From Corbicula japonica (Eukaryota > Mollusca > Bivalvia > Venerida > Cyrenidae): a stretch of DNA of 64,000 nucleotides. Below the pieces are notes generated by a model. It had not been told where the DNA came from. It saw nothing but the letters and a program-made list of their open reading frames with translations, and did no database searches. Numbering within the stretch: position 1 is the first letter of the stretch; each line of letters starts with the position of its first letter. The position numbers were made by a program, and so were the translations under genes. Of the stretch, positions 1 to 14,900 are shown piece by piece. Location of the stretch: assembly GCA_038501625.1 (NCBI GenBank), contig JAZAYU010001141.1, forward strand, positions 1-64,000. The letters are read 5' to 3'.

Positions 1-2240
1 AAAGTCTGATACTGCACGAGCGATTAGCTTTCCTTAGTATATTTTACAGAGAACAAGATCATGTTACATGTATTTAGGCTAACGTTCCAACTACCTATTA
101 TTTTATTATTTAAACTGTTTAACTTCTAGCGTTAACTTCTTATTACTTTTTTATCTTAAGTATGAATGTAATTTTGTTACAATTATTTGTTCAGTTTTCG
201 TTGAGCAGGTTGGTTAACCTGTATACTCATGCTGTCAACATTAATGTTAACAAAGAAGTAACTTTATTCAACTTTATAAATGTACAATTCTACTGTACCT
301 GCGTGATATTCCGTTGGTTGATTTTACTATTCGTGTTTATGTCCAAACACAATAGTTTGTATTAAAGTGGCTCAGATATTTGTTTGTGTGTATTATAAAT
401 ATGCATTATTAGTTGAACTATTATTTCATATTTAGTGATGTTTTAAACATGTGTTCAATGCTATTAAAAAGCAACTAATTAGCAAAGGCAAACAGGTTTA
501 TAATTTGCTCTTTATTTTCTTGATTCTGCTCAAACATGCCATTCAATGATTCACTTTTTAACCAGCGAAGCTGGTTTTACTAATCAAAATTCTGAAACCG
601 GTATCAAACCAAAACGAGGCACTAGCAACCGGCGATTTACGCATTTCAGAGTAATCAGAGTAAGCAAAGTAGTCCAAGTTTCCTGTTACGTGTTAAAGTT
701 AGTTCTTGCCACGTTAGTATCGCTAAAAGAATACTTGACAGCTTCACTGTGCTGTCCCTAATTCAGAACACAATCGACAACAGTAAACCAATTTTATCTG
801 GGGGTTGTATCCGCCAGGGATTCTTTAGCGAGCCACAGATATGTTACCTTTAGGTAGAGATATAAACGATAGTCCCGATGTTAGGATAATTATTACAATA
901 GCCTAATATTAAATCTAAAATATTTAATATATCTTTTCTGCTAATTCGAAGCTCAAAATAACAGTGAAATGATTTTCATTATTTTGTAATTTTTAAGCCA
1001 TTTCAATATTGGACGTTTGTTCCGTGGCTAAACTGTTTGTTTCACTCAATATATATATATATATATATATTTTTATCATTAACGATAACGATAATGGTAA
1101 AGTTCCATATTAGCATATTTTTCTTCAATTGTCCACTTTATGAAATCAATGCGCAAATGCTTTCACTTGAAATTTTAAAGACATATCGCGAACATTAATT
1201 TTGTTTATTATTTGATGGAAGGCGTTCATGAGCATTGTAAATCACTGAACATGAAGCAATCATCATTGCTTACTATGTTTATATATTGGATTTCCACATA
1301 TAAGCGTGAACAGTAAACAGTAAACTATTAAGATGTGTAAAATTTTACATATTAAAACTGCTATACCGGATATTACTCGTACAGAAATACAAACATGTAA
1401 GATTTACAGATCTATGTATTCGAAACATGCTACGAGCAAGCGCGGTACGTGTCAGGCTATCACATACGTGGCAGGAGACACGTCGACAATAAGGCCATCA
1501 GTGGTCCAAGGAACGGACTATGATTTGTTTCAGGAATAATGCATAATTAACATTTTTTCCAAAGGTGAAGATGTTCACAAGGTTAACGTTTTCGATTATA
1601 TAAGCTAGAGATGACTACTTTTTTTGTTCGGAGTACATGAAATCATAGGCGCAGTAACATATTGAATATGCAAATGTCAGTGACGTCACAATTTCCCGCA
1701 TTTTGAAGAAAGCCTTATAACAGTAAAAGTACGTGTGAATATAGAGGACAAACCATGATGAAGCCTTAAATTAAAAACGACACATCTGTCTGCTAAAAAT
1801 GATGTTATATGAACGGATTGTAAGCTAATGGACATTTATCCCAGCTTCTTAGCAACCAAAACTCAATGATATGTTTACCAATGGCTTAAATCTGGCACTT
1901 TTTTCTAAAACTATGCTACATGAAAAAAACACATCGAGTCCGTTATTATATACAACTTAATACGGTGGGAATTTATGGTACAAGCTATAAATTCATTTTC
2001 CTCTGAAATTGTCTTCAATTTTACATGTGTGTTATCTAGCATTAAATTCCAATGCTTTCGGCAATGTTATGACTCTCGGTTGTTTAATCTTAATATGTAG
2101 GATTCTCAATTCTATGATTTCCTTTACATGTTATTCACAATGAAGGAAACAACTATATATTCTTATTTCAAATAACTGCATAATCTGTCCCATCGATGGG
2201 GTCTCACATTATATCGTTTATCGTGTTCATTCTGACTTTG
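1..2240. other. No gene recognised
   Basis: AT-rich sequence with stops in all frames, an (AT)n run near 1050-1070, and only short ORFs lacking protein-like composition. Nothing else was recognised. Confidence 0.6.
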
Positions 2241-2415
2241 GGATGTCAGTACACAATAGTGCCATCTGATCTAGATCTAAAATTTGTGATTACTGGTCAG
2301 AAAAAAAAGATTCTACAGGCGAACAGTTTAAATTCTAATCAGATCGCACAGATGTGCCAGCTGATATGGATCTAAACTGTTCGCCCAAGCTATGAAGGTT
2401 TATCTATGGAGTAAA
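2240..2415 (+). repeat. Dispersed repeat fragment
   Basis: Contains gatctaaactgttcgccc near the end and a GATC-rich head; the same arrangement occurs at 29282-29485. Related sequence is common in bivalve genomes. The LTR element lies immediately downstream. Confidence 0.55.
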
Positions 2416-2440
2416 GGGTTAACAGAAGCCTTCATCCAGA

Positions 2441-3108
2441 TATTATGAAGTAAAAATTCACTTCAAATAAAAGTAAACGAATTTTGATTAAAATATAATT
2501 TTAAAGACACAGTGAATAGTTCAACAACAATTTTCTGTTTTCAGGAATTTAAGAAATGTTTTACCTTTCACCTAATTGATTAATCTTCATTTTAAGAAGG
2601 AAATATATTTTAGCAGCTTCTGATTATCTTTTAATGTGTCTTGATAACTTCCTACTTGTTATTGTTCCCTTGTTGTGGAAAAGTATTAAACAATCATCTA
2701 AAGTCAACATTGACATATTAACTAGTTATCAACAAAATCTGGGAAGCCCTTGAGCTATGCCAGTCATCTGTATTGTTCCAAATGTATTGTTACACAATGA
2801 TGTTATTTAATTGGTTGTTAGTTTGTTATGTTTTTAATTATTATGAACAAAATATAAAAAGGTAGCCAGTTGTCTCTGGACCTGCAAGAATACAGGACCT
2901 CCTAAAGTAACTTGGATAACCAAGATTTTATTCTGTGGACTAACCACTAAAGAGACTTGAACATTGGATTTCCTATGTTGACTGTGTTTAAACTGGATTA
3001 CCAGAAGTGTGCCTTGGAATAAATAAATTGAGAAACATTAAATATTTGTTTATAATTCCCCATCAAAGATTATAAAATTATGAAGTGAAAATACAACTCT
3101 TCATAATA
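2441..3108 (+). repeat. 5' long terminal repeat
   Basis: 668 bp, closely matching 4186-4849, with 10 bp inverted ends. It contains a TATA-like box (TATAAAAA, 2853-2860) and an AATAAA at 3018-3023, as expected for a promoter and 3'-processing signal in an LTR. Confidence 0.85.
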
Positions 3109-3194
3109 GTTTGGTGAAGAACAGCGGCTAAGATTCCAACCTCAAACTGCCAAGCGAGATAATTCAACAAATCCCCATTCAAGTAAATACAACA

Positions 3195-3692
3195 ATGGCA
3201 ACAGTGAAATGCAGAAAAGGTGGACTTTCCCATGGATTAAATGTGTGTAAAGCAGCAACTTTAAAATGTTTCAAGTGCAACATGGTTGGACATTTTGCGA
3301 GTATGTGTCATCTAAGAGGTAACAATATCTCAACATCTCCAAGCCTTCAAAAGAAGAAACTTCGAGATAAAGAAAGGATGACAACATTCATCAGAATGAA
3401 AAACTCACAGAATCTGCTATTCCATACTGTTGAAGACAGAATTCTACTGAAGCAGACATTCAACTCGTTAACTAGACCTATGATTATCCACTATCATAAG
3501 CTACAAAAGGAAGTGGATGATTTAAGAAGTGAACAAAGCAATTCACTTGCTAAGGTTATGCTTTTGGAAAAGGAAATCCTTTCCTCAACAGAAAGAGTTG
3601 AAGTAAAATTGAAGAAAGAAAATAAAGAGCTGAACCACCATTTGTCTACCTTGGAGAGCGACATTGAAGCCAACATTCAGAATTCAAAATAA
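3195..3692 (+). CDS. Gag-like zinc-knuckle ORF, first part
   Basis: 165 codons inside the LTR element, starting with an ATG 86 bases after the 5' LTR. Residues 25-38 form a CCHC knuckle (C25-x2-C28-x4-H33-x4-C38), preceded by a Cys pair (C6, C18) that looks like a decayed knuckle. Residues 95-165 are charged and heptad-rich, consistent with a coiled coil. It stops at a TAA at 3690 directly after an AAAA run. The -1 frame is open across this point and leads into the next ORF, so the two may be one protein joined by a frameshift or separated by a one-base mutation. Nucleic-acid binding and RNA packaging are the expected gag roles. Confidence 0.6.
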   Translation: MATVKCRKGGLSHGLNVCKAATLKCFKCNMVGHFASMCHLRGNNISTSPSLQKKKLRDKERMTTFIRMKNSQNLLFHTVEDRILLKQTFNSLTRPMIIHYHKLQKEVDDLRSEQSNSLAKVMLLEKEILSSTERVEVKLKKENKELNHHLSTLESDIEANIQNSK

Positions 3693-4018
3693 ATTCTGTA
3701 GAAAGTAGAAATGTGGAACTTCTAGCAGAACTAAAGAAAAAGGATCAAGAGATTAACCAGTTCTTTAAAACTTACAATAATATAATGACGCACACTGAGG
3801 ATGAAATGAAATTTGTAACAACTGTTTTAGACAACATAGCTTATGACAGGAATGATGATAAATCATGCAAATTTATATTGCAACGATGTCAAAAGTGTGG
3901 ATGCTCGAACAATCATCCCAGGAAAGATTGTCCAGCAAAAGATTTCAATTGTGGAATATGTCGGAAATATGGCCACTTTACAGTATTTTGTCATTTGAAG
4001 GGACAATTCCAAAAATGA
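3668..4018 (+). CDS. Gag-like zinc-knuckle ORF, second part (-1 frame)
   Basis: Open from 3668 in the -1 frame relative to the first ORF, with no ATG start; the first good near-cognate codon is GTG at 3713. Counting from there, residues 59-73 are C-x2-C-x5-H-x4-C and residues 80-93 are C-x2-C-x4-H-x4-C, followed by HLKGQ. The pair mirrors the degenerate pair at the front of the first ORF, including the trailing HLRG/HLKG. Confidence 0.5.
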   Translation, partial: SQHSEFKINSVESRNVELLAELKKKDQEINQFFKTYNNIMTHTEDEMKFVTTVLDNIAYDRNDDKSCKFILQRCQKCGCSNNHPRKDCPAKDFNCGICRKYGHFTVFCHLKGQFQK

Positions 4019-4185
4019 AACAGAGAAAATAAACCAATTTGAAGAACATAACAGCACAAATCCTTAAGAAATATTATTCTATGTTTAAATTTCCCATGAA
4101 CCATGTGTTAACAATAAGTGGGTATTTAAGTGACCCCCAGGGAAAATAACTTTGGGGTCCAAAGTTAAATCAATCGGGGGAGAAT

Positions 4186-4849
4186 TATTATGAAGTAAAA
4201 GTTCACTTCAAATAAAAGTAAACGAATTTTGATTAAAATATAATTTTAAAGACACAGTGAATAGTTCAACAACAATTTTCTGTTTTCAGGAATTTAAGAA
4301 ATGTTTTACCTTTCACCTAATTGGTTAATCTTCATTTTAAGAAGGAAATATATTTTAGCAGCTTCTGATTATCTTTTAATGTGTCTTGATAACTTCCTAC
4401 TTGTTATTGTTCCCTTGTTGTGGAAAAGTATTAAACAATCATCTAAAGTCAACATTGACATATTAACTAGTTATCAACAAAATCTGGGAAGCCCTTGAGC
4501 TATGCCAGTCATCTGTATTGTTCCAAATGTATTGTTACACAATGATGTTATTTAATTGGTTGTTAGTTTGTTATGTTTTTAATTATTATGAACAAAATAT
4601 AAAAAGGTAGACAGTTGTCTCTGGACCTGCAAGAATACAGGACCTCCTAAAGTAACTTGGATAACCAAGATTTTATTCTGTGGACTAACCACTAAAGGAA
4701 CTTGAACATTGGATTGCCTATGTTGACTGTGTTTAAACTGGATTACCAGAAGTGAGCCTTGGAATAAATAAATTGAGAAACATTAAATATTTGTTTATAA
4801 TTCCCCATCAAAGATTATAAAATTATGAAGTGAAAAACTCTTCATAATA
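4186..4849 (+). repeat. 3' long terminal repeat
   Basis: 664 bp partner of the 5' LTR, differing by scattered substitutions and a small deletion near the end. The purine tract abuts its start. The few differences suggest a fairly recent insertion. Confidence 0.85.
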
Positions 4850-4925
4850 CAGATAATATATGGTAGCAGAAGCCTTCATCCAGATAATATATGGTAACAG
4901 AAGCCTTCATCCAGATAATACATGG
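4850..4925 (+). repeat. 31 bp short tandem repeat (retrotransposon target)
   Basis: CAGATAATA recurs at 4850, 4881 and 4912 with the same intervening bases (gcagaagccttcatc). The same motif lies upstream of the LTR element at 2423-2440, so the element landed inside this array. Confidence 0.8.
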
Positions 4926-7825
<2,900 letters not shown>

Positions 7826-7829
7826 AGTA

Positions 7830-8030
7830 TCATTAATTTTCGCGGGGACGAATTTTCGCGCAGAAGCCGCAAATAACATTTTTGTGGGTATATATTCGAG
7901 ATTTTTTGTTATTCTTATAGAGTAGGAATTAATAAAGTTACATTCCGCTGAGGGTTGATTTCGCCTTCAAATCGTATCGCGAAATAAGCGATAATTAAAC
8001 CCCCGCGAAATATTATGTTACCACAGTAAT
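7830..8030. repeat. Possible MITE with CGCGGGG/CCCCGCG ends
   Basis: ttttcgcggggacgaatttt near 7840 is matched in inverted form by aacccccgcgaaatatt near 8000. The right end overlaps the 3' end of gene 1. Confidence 0.4.
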
Positions 8031-11000
8031 ATAACTATAAATATGACGGTATTTGTCAGTTAAAGTGATACCTGGCTTAATTCTACAGCTGTATTTGTGT
8101 TCCAGTTGTTCGACAGTTTTCGTTAATAAAGTTGAATAACTGTATAAATATTTTGCAGGTTTGTTCAAGCTTTTGTCTTCCGGTTCCCACAATGCACCCT
8201 CTAGCAACAATATGGCATATACAGTCAATGTATCAGGATCGTCATCACAGACAACCGCACCACTGTCACCTTTTTCAGAGAAAGGACGCCCTGTTATGAA
8301 GATGAAAACAAAATTTAGCATTTGGATCAATATAAATAAATCAAATAATAGAGATTAATATGCTGATAGTTAAAAAAATAAAAGTATTACAAGATAAAAC
8401 CCGGTCATGGCCAGAATTACTGACCATGCCGCCTAGCCCTGAATTGAACACCTCTCAGTATCTACACATATATAAATATCAGTCATCGGTCTCCAAAGGG
8501 CGTTATTGTTGACAGCAATGATTGAATGTACGGGAAAACTTTTTACAGCCGCCACACGGAACAAACAACGCTTGAATGTTAAAATATTTTAAAAGATACT
8601 GTGAAAGCCAATGAACCCGAAAAAAATGTATTTTTAATGAAAACTTATGCAAAATAAGAATTACGTATTGTCGAAACAGGATTGTTACCAATCAAAATAT
8701 TGTAAAACTTTTAGTTTGATGCCTACCATTTTCTCCCTCAACAGCTGGTTTAACGTTTGTTCCTCCGCTTGCTCCTTTTTCTAACTCTTGAGAAGCATTC
8801 TCAACTATGTTTTGAGCTTCTTGATTTTCGTGTTGATCATCACGTGCCACGTTCTCTTCTTCATATCTGCCCCTTGGTATACCTTCAAGGTGTGTGCTTT
8901 TATCAACATCGGCTTCAGAACTTATTAATACATTGTAGTCCGCATCAAGTAACTCATTCCCATCCTTTTCCTTTATTTTCGTATTCCACTGTTCCATTAT
9001 TTTTGTAGGTTTGATTTTATAATCGTTTGATATACATGTTCCTCTTGTTAAATTCGTGGCACTTCCAATCTTGTATACTGATTTTCGTAAAGGATTTTTA
9101 TCATAAAATGACCACTGAGGAATAAAAGGCATTTCACCTTGCGAATCTTTTAAACCTGTTTGACATTTTCGTTCTGTATCTTTTTCGACTTTGACAGTTG
9201 CGATATCAAGTGCATGGGGTCTGTAAATATCATGTTCTTTACGACCGAGCGTTGAATATTCTTCCGCGTTGTTCTTGTTCTCTCGTATCTCCACATGCTC
9301 TTCACAATCTATTAAGCAATGGGCACAGGTTACCCCGTATAACATATCCGTGTTTGGAGAAGCTGACTCTGTCGTTTCAGATGGCTGTATATTAACAAAA
9401 CAACCTAAAGTTCCGTAGTCGTATTCGGCTGTGTCTGCTCTACTTCCAGTTTGAGTGTCTTCGTTACGAACGAGAGCTCTAGCATCTTTTCTCAGTTTCC
9501 TTGCTCGTATGCTTAATCCGTGTTCAATTTGTGTACTGTTGGCTTGTTCTCGACAGAGCTCAACTAGTTGAGTTGAGAAGTCATGCAGATAACTTTGTTC
9601 TACCATCAGTGATTTAACTTCATTTATTTTATTAGGTGTTAACGGCTGGAGGACGTGTAGAACTAGTTCCCCCCACAAGGTTCCACATCCATATACCTCT
9701 GGAATTCTTTAAGAAAAGAATAGCACGTATTATTTCAGCAAAACTAGGACAGGTTTAAATGCGTTCACAAGTCTAACATTTTGATGATGAGGTGTTCCAG
9801 GACCTCCAGATTATAACAAGTTATGCAATTGTCTCAGATTGATATAAATAGTGTTAAGTAAATTTCTTATTATAGCTGATTATAGCTGATCGCATCATTG
9901 AAGAACCTTCAATTATTGTAAAAAAATTAACACAAGTTCTTATAAGAGAAAGGAATGTTATGCATATTTCAAGTGAGACTTAACTTTTTAACAGGTTTAA
10001 CATGGTACTAGATTTATCTCTGTAATTTGTTTCACGACAATGACAACCATCGTTGGTCAGCAAATTTATATACATATTATTATTATTATCTTCATAATTT
10101 GTATCATCTGTAAATCTGTAAAAGCAATGATAACTCCAATAACTCCGAATAGCAAAAAAAAGATAATTACACAAAGAGAGATTCGGCGTACATACGTATC
10201 ATATTTTTATAATAATGTTAGTACTTACTCAAGTAACCTAGACTGCAACTCTACAGGAAGTTCCGGTATTTCTGGTATCGCGATCGTTTGGGGAACAGAA
10301 GACTGTTCCATTAATCCAAACAACTCAAACTGCAGTCGCTGAACTATCTTCAAATTCTTGTATTTATTCTTCAAAAAACAAAGGAATTTTATCGATTGGG
10401 GCGTGTCACGGGAAAAGGTACATTCTGGCATTTCACGTCGATTCTTGAAATGTCGTTATTTAGTTGAGCAGACGACATGATTTATTAAGCATTTTGTGGT
10501 AAAAATAAAATTATGTTGTCAAAATGTGTAACAAAATTACCAATATGTTATGAGAAAATAATAGACAATTGTAACATCCGTGTAATTGTCCCAGTTAGCT
10601 CAGTTGGTTGCGTCGCAGAAATTGCTAAGGCGCTGTTGCTGCGACGGTGCGGGTTCGCTTCCATCTAGAGACACTATCATTTCAAATAATTATTATAGTA
10701 ACAACTAAAGTGTTAAAAATATGACCGAATGCACATTTTCCCGTGACGCGCCCCAATATTGTACAGAATGAGTATTAACCCAACTTTTATAATCTTATAA
10801 ACACATGCTCTCCTTTTCTCTATACTCTTTCGGTTCGTACTACCCAGTAGGCTGTGTGTGCGAGTGTTGCGATTCCTGATATGCATATTTCGCTTTTGTG
10901 ATTAAAGACAAACAATAAGTTTACTTTCTAGAAGATTACGAAACACCCATTTACGGGGCCCAAGATCATAAAACTAATATTGAAGACCAGTCTCAAATCT

Positions 11001-11847
11001 CAAGCATATGATTGGCTGAAATGGAGACTATTAATGCGTATTTCGATTACTGCTCATGAACAGGCTCAATCAAACAGAGCCTGCAACTTTTTTTATAAAG
11101 TTCGGTGGCCTCTAACCACATGTTTTTGCATTTGTTTGCATATTTCACGTCTTTGAAGTACAAATGTGGTTATATTTGATATATTTTTATTAACATATCG
11201 TCGGTGAAATTCAAAAACCGCGTAACTAAATTTTCGCGATTTTTGAATTTACCATCCATCGAAATCAGCGTGTCAAACTCTATAAAGTACAAAAACCGTG
11301 TATAAAGGAGCCAATTAGAAGATGTTGTTTTGATCACGTGCAAAAATCGCGTATGTCCATTGGTTGTCGGAAGTGACAGTCAAAATCCGCGTAAGTCAAA
11401 TTGTAAAATGTTTATTCTAAAAAGGAGTTCCAAAGCAAGGATTTTAACTTTCTAAATGTATCTAGGTAAGTAATAATTCATTCTTTCAACTGTATTTGAC
11501 TTCCTTTACTATACTGAATCTGCAAAATTGAGTAAATAACGTAAAAATAAGGCAAACAATGTTTTTTGAATTGTTGTAAAATTGATGTTTAGTTTCCATA
11601 GAGAAAAAAATCTGTCCAAGCTTGTTTTATCTCATGTTTTTTTGTCTTATGGATCTAATTTGATTAAATTTTTGTGATATATTTCTTGATTTTGATTAAA
11701 ATATTGAAAAACTGCATAATAATTGAAAAAATTCTGACATACGCGGTTTTTGTATTGTAAACATTTTACGGAATGTATTTGTAGGTACTATTATACGAGA
11801 TTTTTGAATATTCATACAACGTCACATTGAATAATATAATTACATTG

Positions 11848-11928
<81 letters not shown>

Positions 11929-11942
11929 TAATAATAATAATC

Positions 11943-11985
<43 letters not shown>

Positions 11986-14900
11986 TAATATATTCACAAT
12001 CATATTTTTGTCCTTTGTAGGATATAATGTCAGAATCTTCGGGTACACCACCTGATGATGAATGGATTTGTGAAATTTGTATGGAACGTCCATTGAACAG
12101 TTTGAAACTCGAATATGAACTGCTTCCAGGAAATAGCGTGTTCTTGTATGGCATTAATGGTGATATATGGTTGTCCTGTTGGTCATGCCGTTTACGATAC
12201 CATTTAAAATGTGTAAAAAATCTGCCAGCTGGAATTTCTGCAGAAGAACTTGGGGCTTACTATTACTGTGAAAAGTGCACAAAATAGATTTATCTATTAA
12301 ACTTTTAACAATATTTAACAATAAATTATTCAAACATCACGCTAATCATGACATCGAGATCAAGACTTATGGTGCAAATGGCACTTGAAAAAGTTGCACG
12401 AGAACGAAATATTACTAAAAGAACTGAGCAAGTAAATTATCAGAAAAGTTATGACAAAGTTGTTATTGATCAAGATAGAGACAACAGCCCAGAAACTTGT
12501 GAAAAACAAAGCAATATAGAGCCCGAAAATTGTGAAGAAATCAAAACCACCAGTGAAAATAAACCACACGATTCTCCAAAATGTTGGGAGAAAGTAGATG
12601 CATCTGAGAGAGATAGGATTCAGAGAGAAATAGAATTTATACAAGTTGAAAGAACAAGTTTGATAAGTAATGAAAGTGAGCAAGTAAATAATCAGAACAT
12701 ATGCAATAAAATAAATGACAATATCTCAGAGGGATCTGAGTTACTAACAGAGAATACAGACAGTATTGTGTCCAGATTTGGAATTGACATTGACTATTAT
12801 GATTCAGATAACTCGGCCAAAGACAAAACTTGGATACCTAATAAACTAAACAGGGAATTTTTAAGTGAGTACAATGATTCAGATTCATCTTTGCAAACAT
12901 CCAGGGAAAGTATCAAAAAGAAGAAAAACATGAACACAATTCACTATGATATTAACAACAATGACTCCCATGTTTCTCAAAGTGACGTTCAAACGTTTGA
13001 TGATGCAAGTCCTGACACATTAAATGAAATAATGCAAGAAACACTGACACAGGATAACATAGCCGAACAAAATGATACTACAACAGTGTATGTAGTAGAA
13101 CAAGATGATGAAATAACTATTATTGTTCCTGAAACAATCGAACACGACGAAGTAGTGGAAACCGAATTAAACATCGAGTCCTCAGTGAAAAAGAAACAAA
13201 ACAGAGCAAAGCGCGGGTTTGCCAATCCAGAAACATGGGCAAGAAATGCTAACAAGAAACTTCGTATGGAAGGAAAGCCTTACAAAGGGATCTGTAATGT
13301 CGATGGACACCAGACATATTCAAAACTGAAACCCCAAAGAATTATAGGTGAATCGAACTGTGGGAAGAGATGTCGCAAAAGTAGACAATGTGAACTTATA
13401 ACAGAAAATCTAAGAACAGAAATCCACCATACCTTCTGGAACAATATGAATTGGTCAGAGAAAAAGTTTTACGCAACAGCACTTGTTGAGCAATGTACAC
13501 CGACACAAACTAAATGCTCGACTAAGAATGAAAGTAGAAGAAAGTGTACATACAAGTATTACTTAAAAAATGGAGACATGAAAGTTTCTGTGTGTAAGGA
13601 AATGTTCTTATCAACATTAGGAATTGGAGAGCACACTCTGTATGGATGGATGAACAGTCTGAATGATTGTGGGATGCCACCTTGTAGCAAAAGCCCTGGT
13701 CATAAACTTGGAAAGGAATCTCCACACGTGCAACAGGCAAAGGATTTCCTTATTAACTTGCCCAAAATGCGATCCCATTATTGCAGGATGCCCACAGAAA
13801 GAGAATATTTCACTGTTAACACTGGTATGGTGAGTTAAACTGGTATGGTGAGTTAAACTCAAAGAGAATTAAAACACTTGCCGGGTCATTAATTATGTGT
13901 GCTTAAAACAGTGTTAACAATCCATTTCTACTTGCTTAAGATGTTATAAATTGGCATTTATTTGTAACTAAAATGTGCCATTTACAGTGGTAGAATACTG
14001 TTAACTTTGTGTACTTATATTAGATGAAGTGGTTTAATAATGCCGATTTTTCGTTAGTTTTTGGCCTTAAAATGGTGTTGTTACATTTAATGTGTTCATT
14101 TGTTTTGGACTAACGTTAATACTGCTGTTTAAGCATTGAAGCTGAAGTTTTAGACATTTTGTTCTCTTAAGTAACATAGAAAGTACTATAGATTTATTCA
14201 CGTTTTTGTAAGATGTTATCAAGTTCTAGTTTTTTATTTGCGTTTACTGTAAACGAAAGCACGTTTGCATATTAAGGAATTCTTTCTTTTTTATTTGTGA
14301 TGTACTCTTGGACAAGAAACATCATAACTGTTTTCTTCACGTTATGTGTCTAGGACGCATATTTTGAATAATTTAGTTCAACAATTAACAGTAAAAATGT
14401 TTTGGTTTATGTGTTTGTTGTTACTTTAGACCTTATTCGAGTACTTAGACAAAGACCTTTTAATGGTTATGAAATAATACAACAACGCGCGTGTTCCAAT
14501 GCTTATTAACAATACATAATCAAAGTAAAAACATGCTCAAACTGACTTTCTGTGGTGTTATTGCTGATTTTTCTTAGGCGAATGCCATTAAAAACAATAG
14601 AAAATATATTAATTGCATATTCAATAATAAATCTCTATAAATATCAACATTATCTTTTCAATATCTCAAAATATTTTACAGCAAGTTTTGTTCAATTAAC
14701 GCGTAAATCAAATTCTGAATAGAATAAATCAATTAAAAATTCTCGTATCTCGCGTATATGGAAGTTTTATCTTAATTTCAGAGCAAAATCATCGTAAGTC
14801 TAAAATGCTGCATTAGAGGTGCTCATAACTAAAAAACATACACTTCAAATGAATTAAAATGCTTTTTTGTCTATTGATACGAAAAATCTCTTTATTTGGT

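Larger units (their letters stand above)
2441..4849 (+). mobile_element. Non-autonomous LTR retrotransposon, 2.4 kb
   Basis: Two nearly identical direct repeats (2441-3108 and 4186-4849) flank an internal region of about 1.1 kb. Each begins TATTATGAAG and ends CTTCATAATA. A purine tract (gggggagaa, 4176-4184) lies just before the 3' LTR and a TGG-starting candidate primer site follows the 5' LTR near 3112. CAGA (or CAGAT) flanks both ends as a target duplication. Coding capacity is limited to gag-like zinc-knuckle ORFs; no protease, reverse transcriptase or integrase is visible, so movement would depend on a partner element. The target was a 31 bp tandem repeat of which about three units remain downstream (4850-4925). 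Confidence 0.85.

Noticed and set aside
10588..10674. Functional tRNA gene
   Set aside because: A and B boxes are present but the cloverleaf stems are poor and the sequence lies in a MITE.
11849..12154. 101-codon minus-strand ORF with Ile and Tyr runs
   Set aside because: Microsatellite plus the antisense of the PHD-like ORF.
12360..13255. Minus-strand ORFs opposite the 496-codon transposon protein
   Set aside because: Antisense shadows of the plus-strand coding region.
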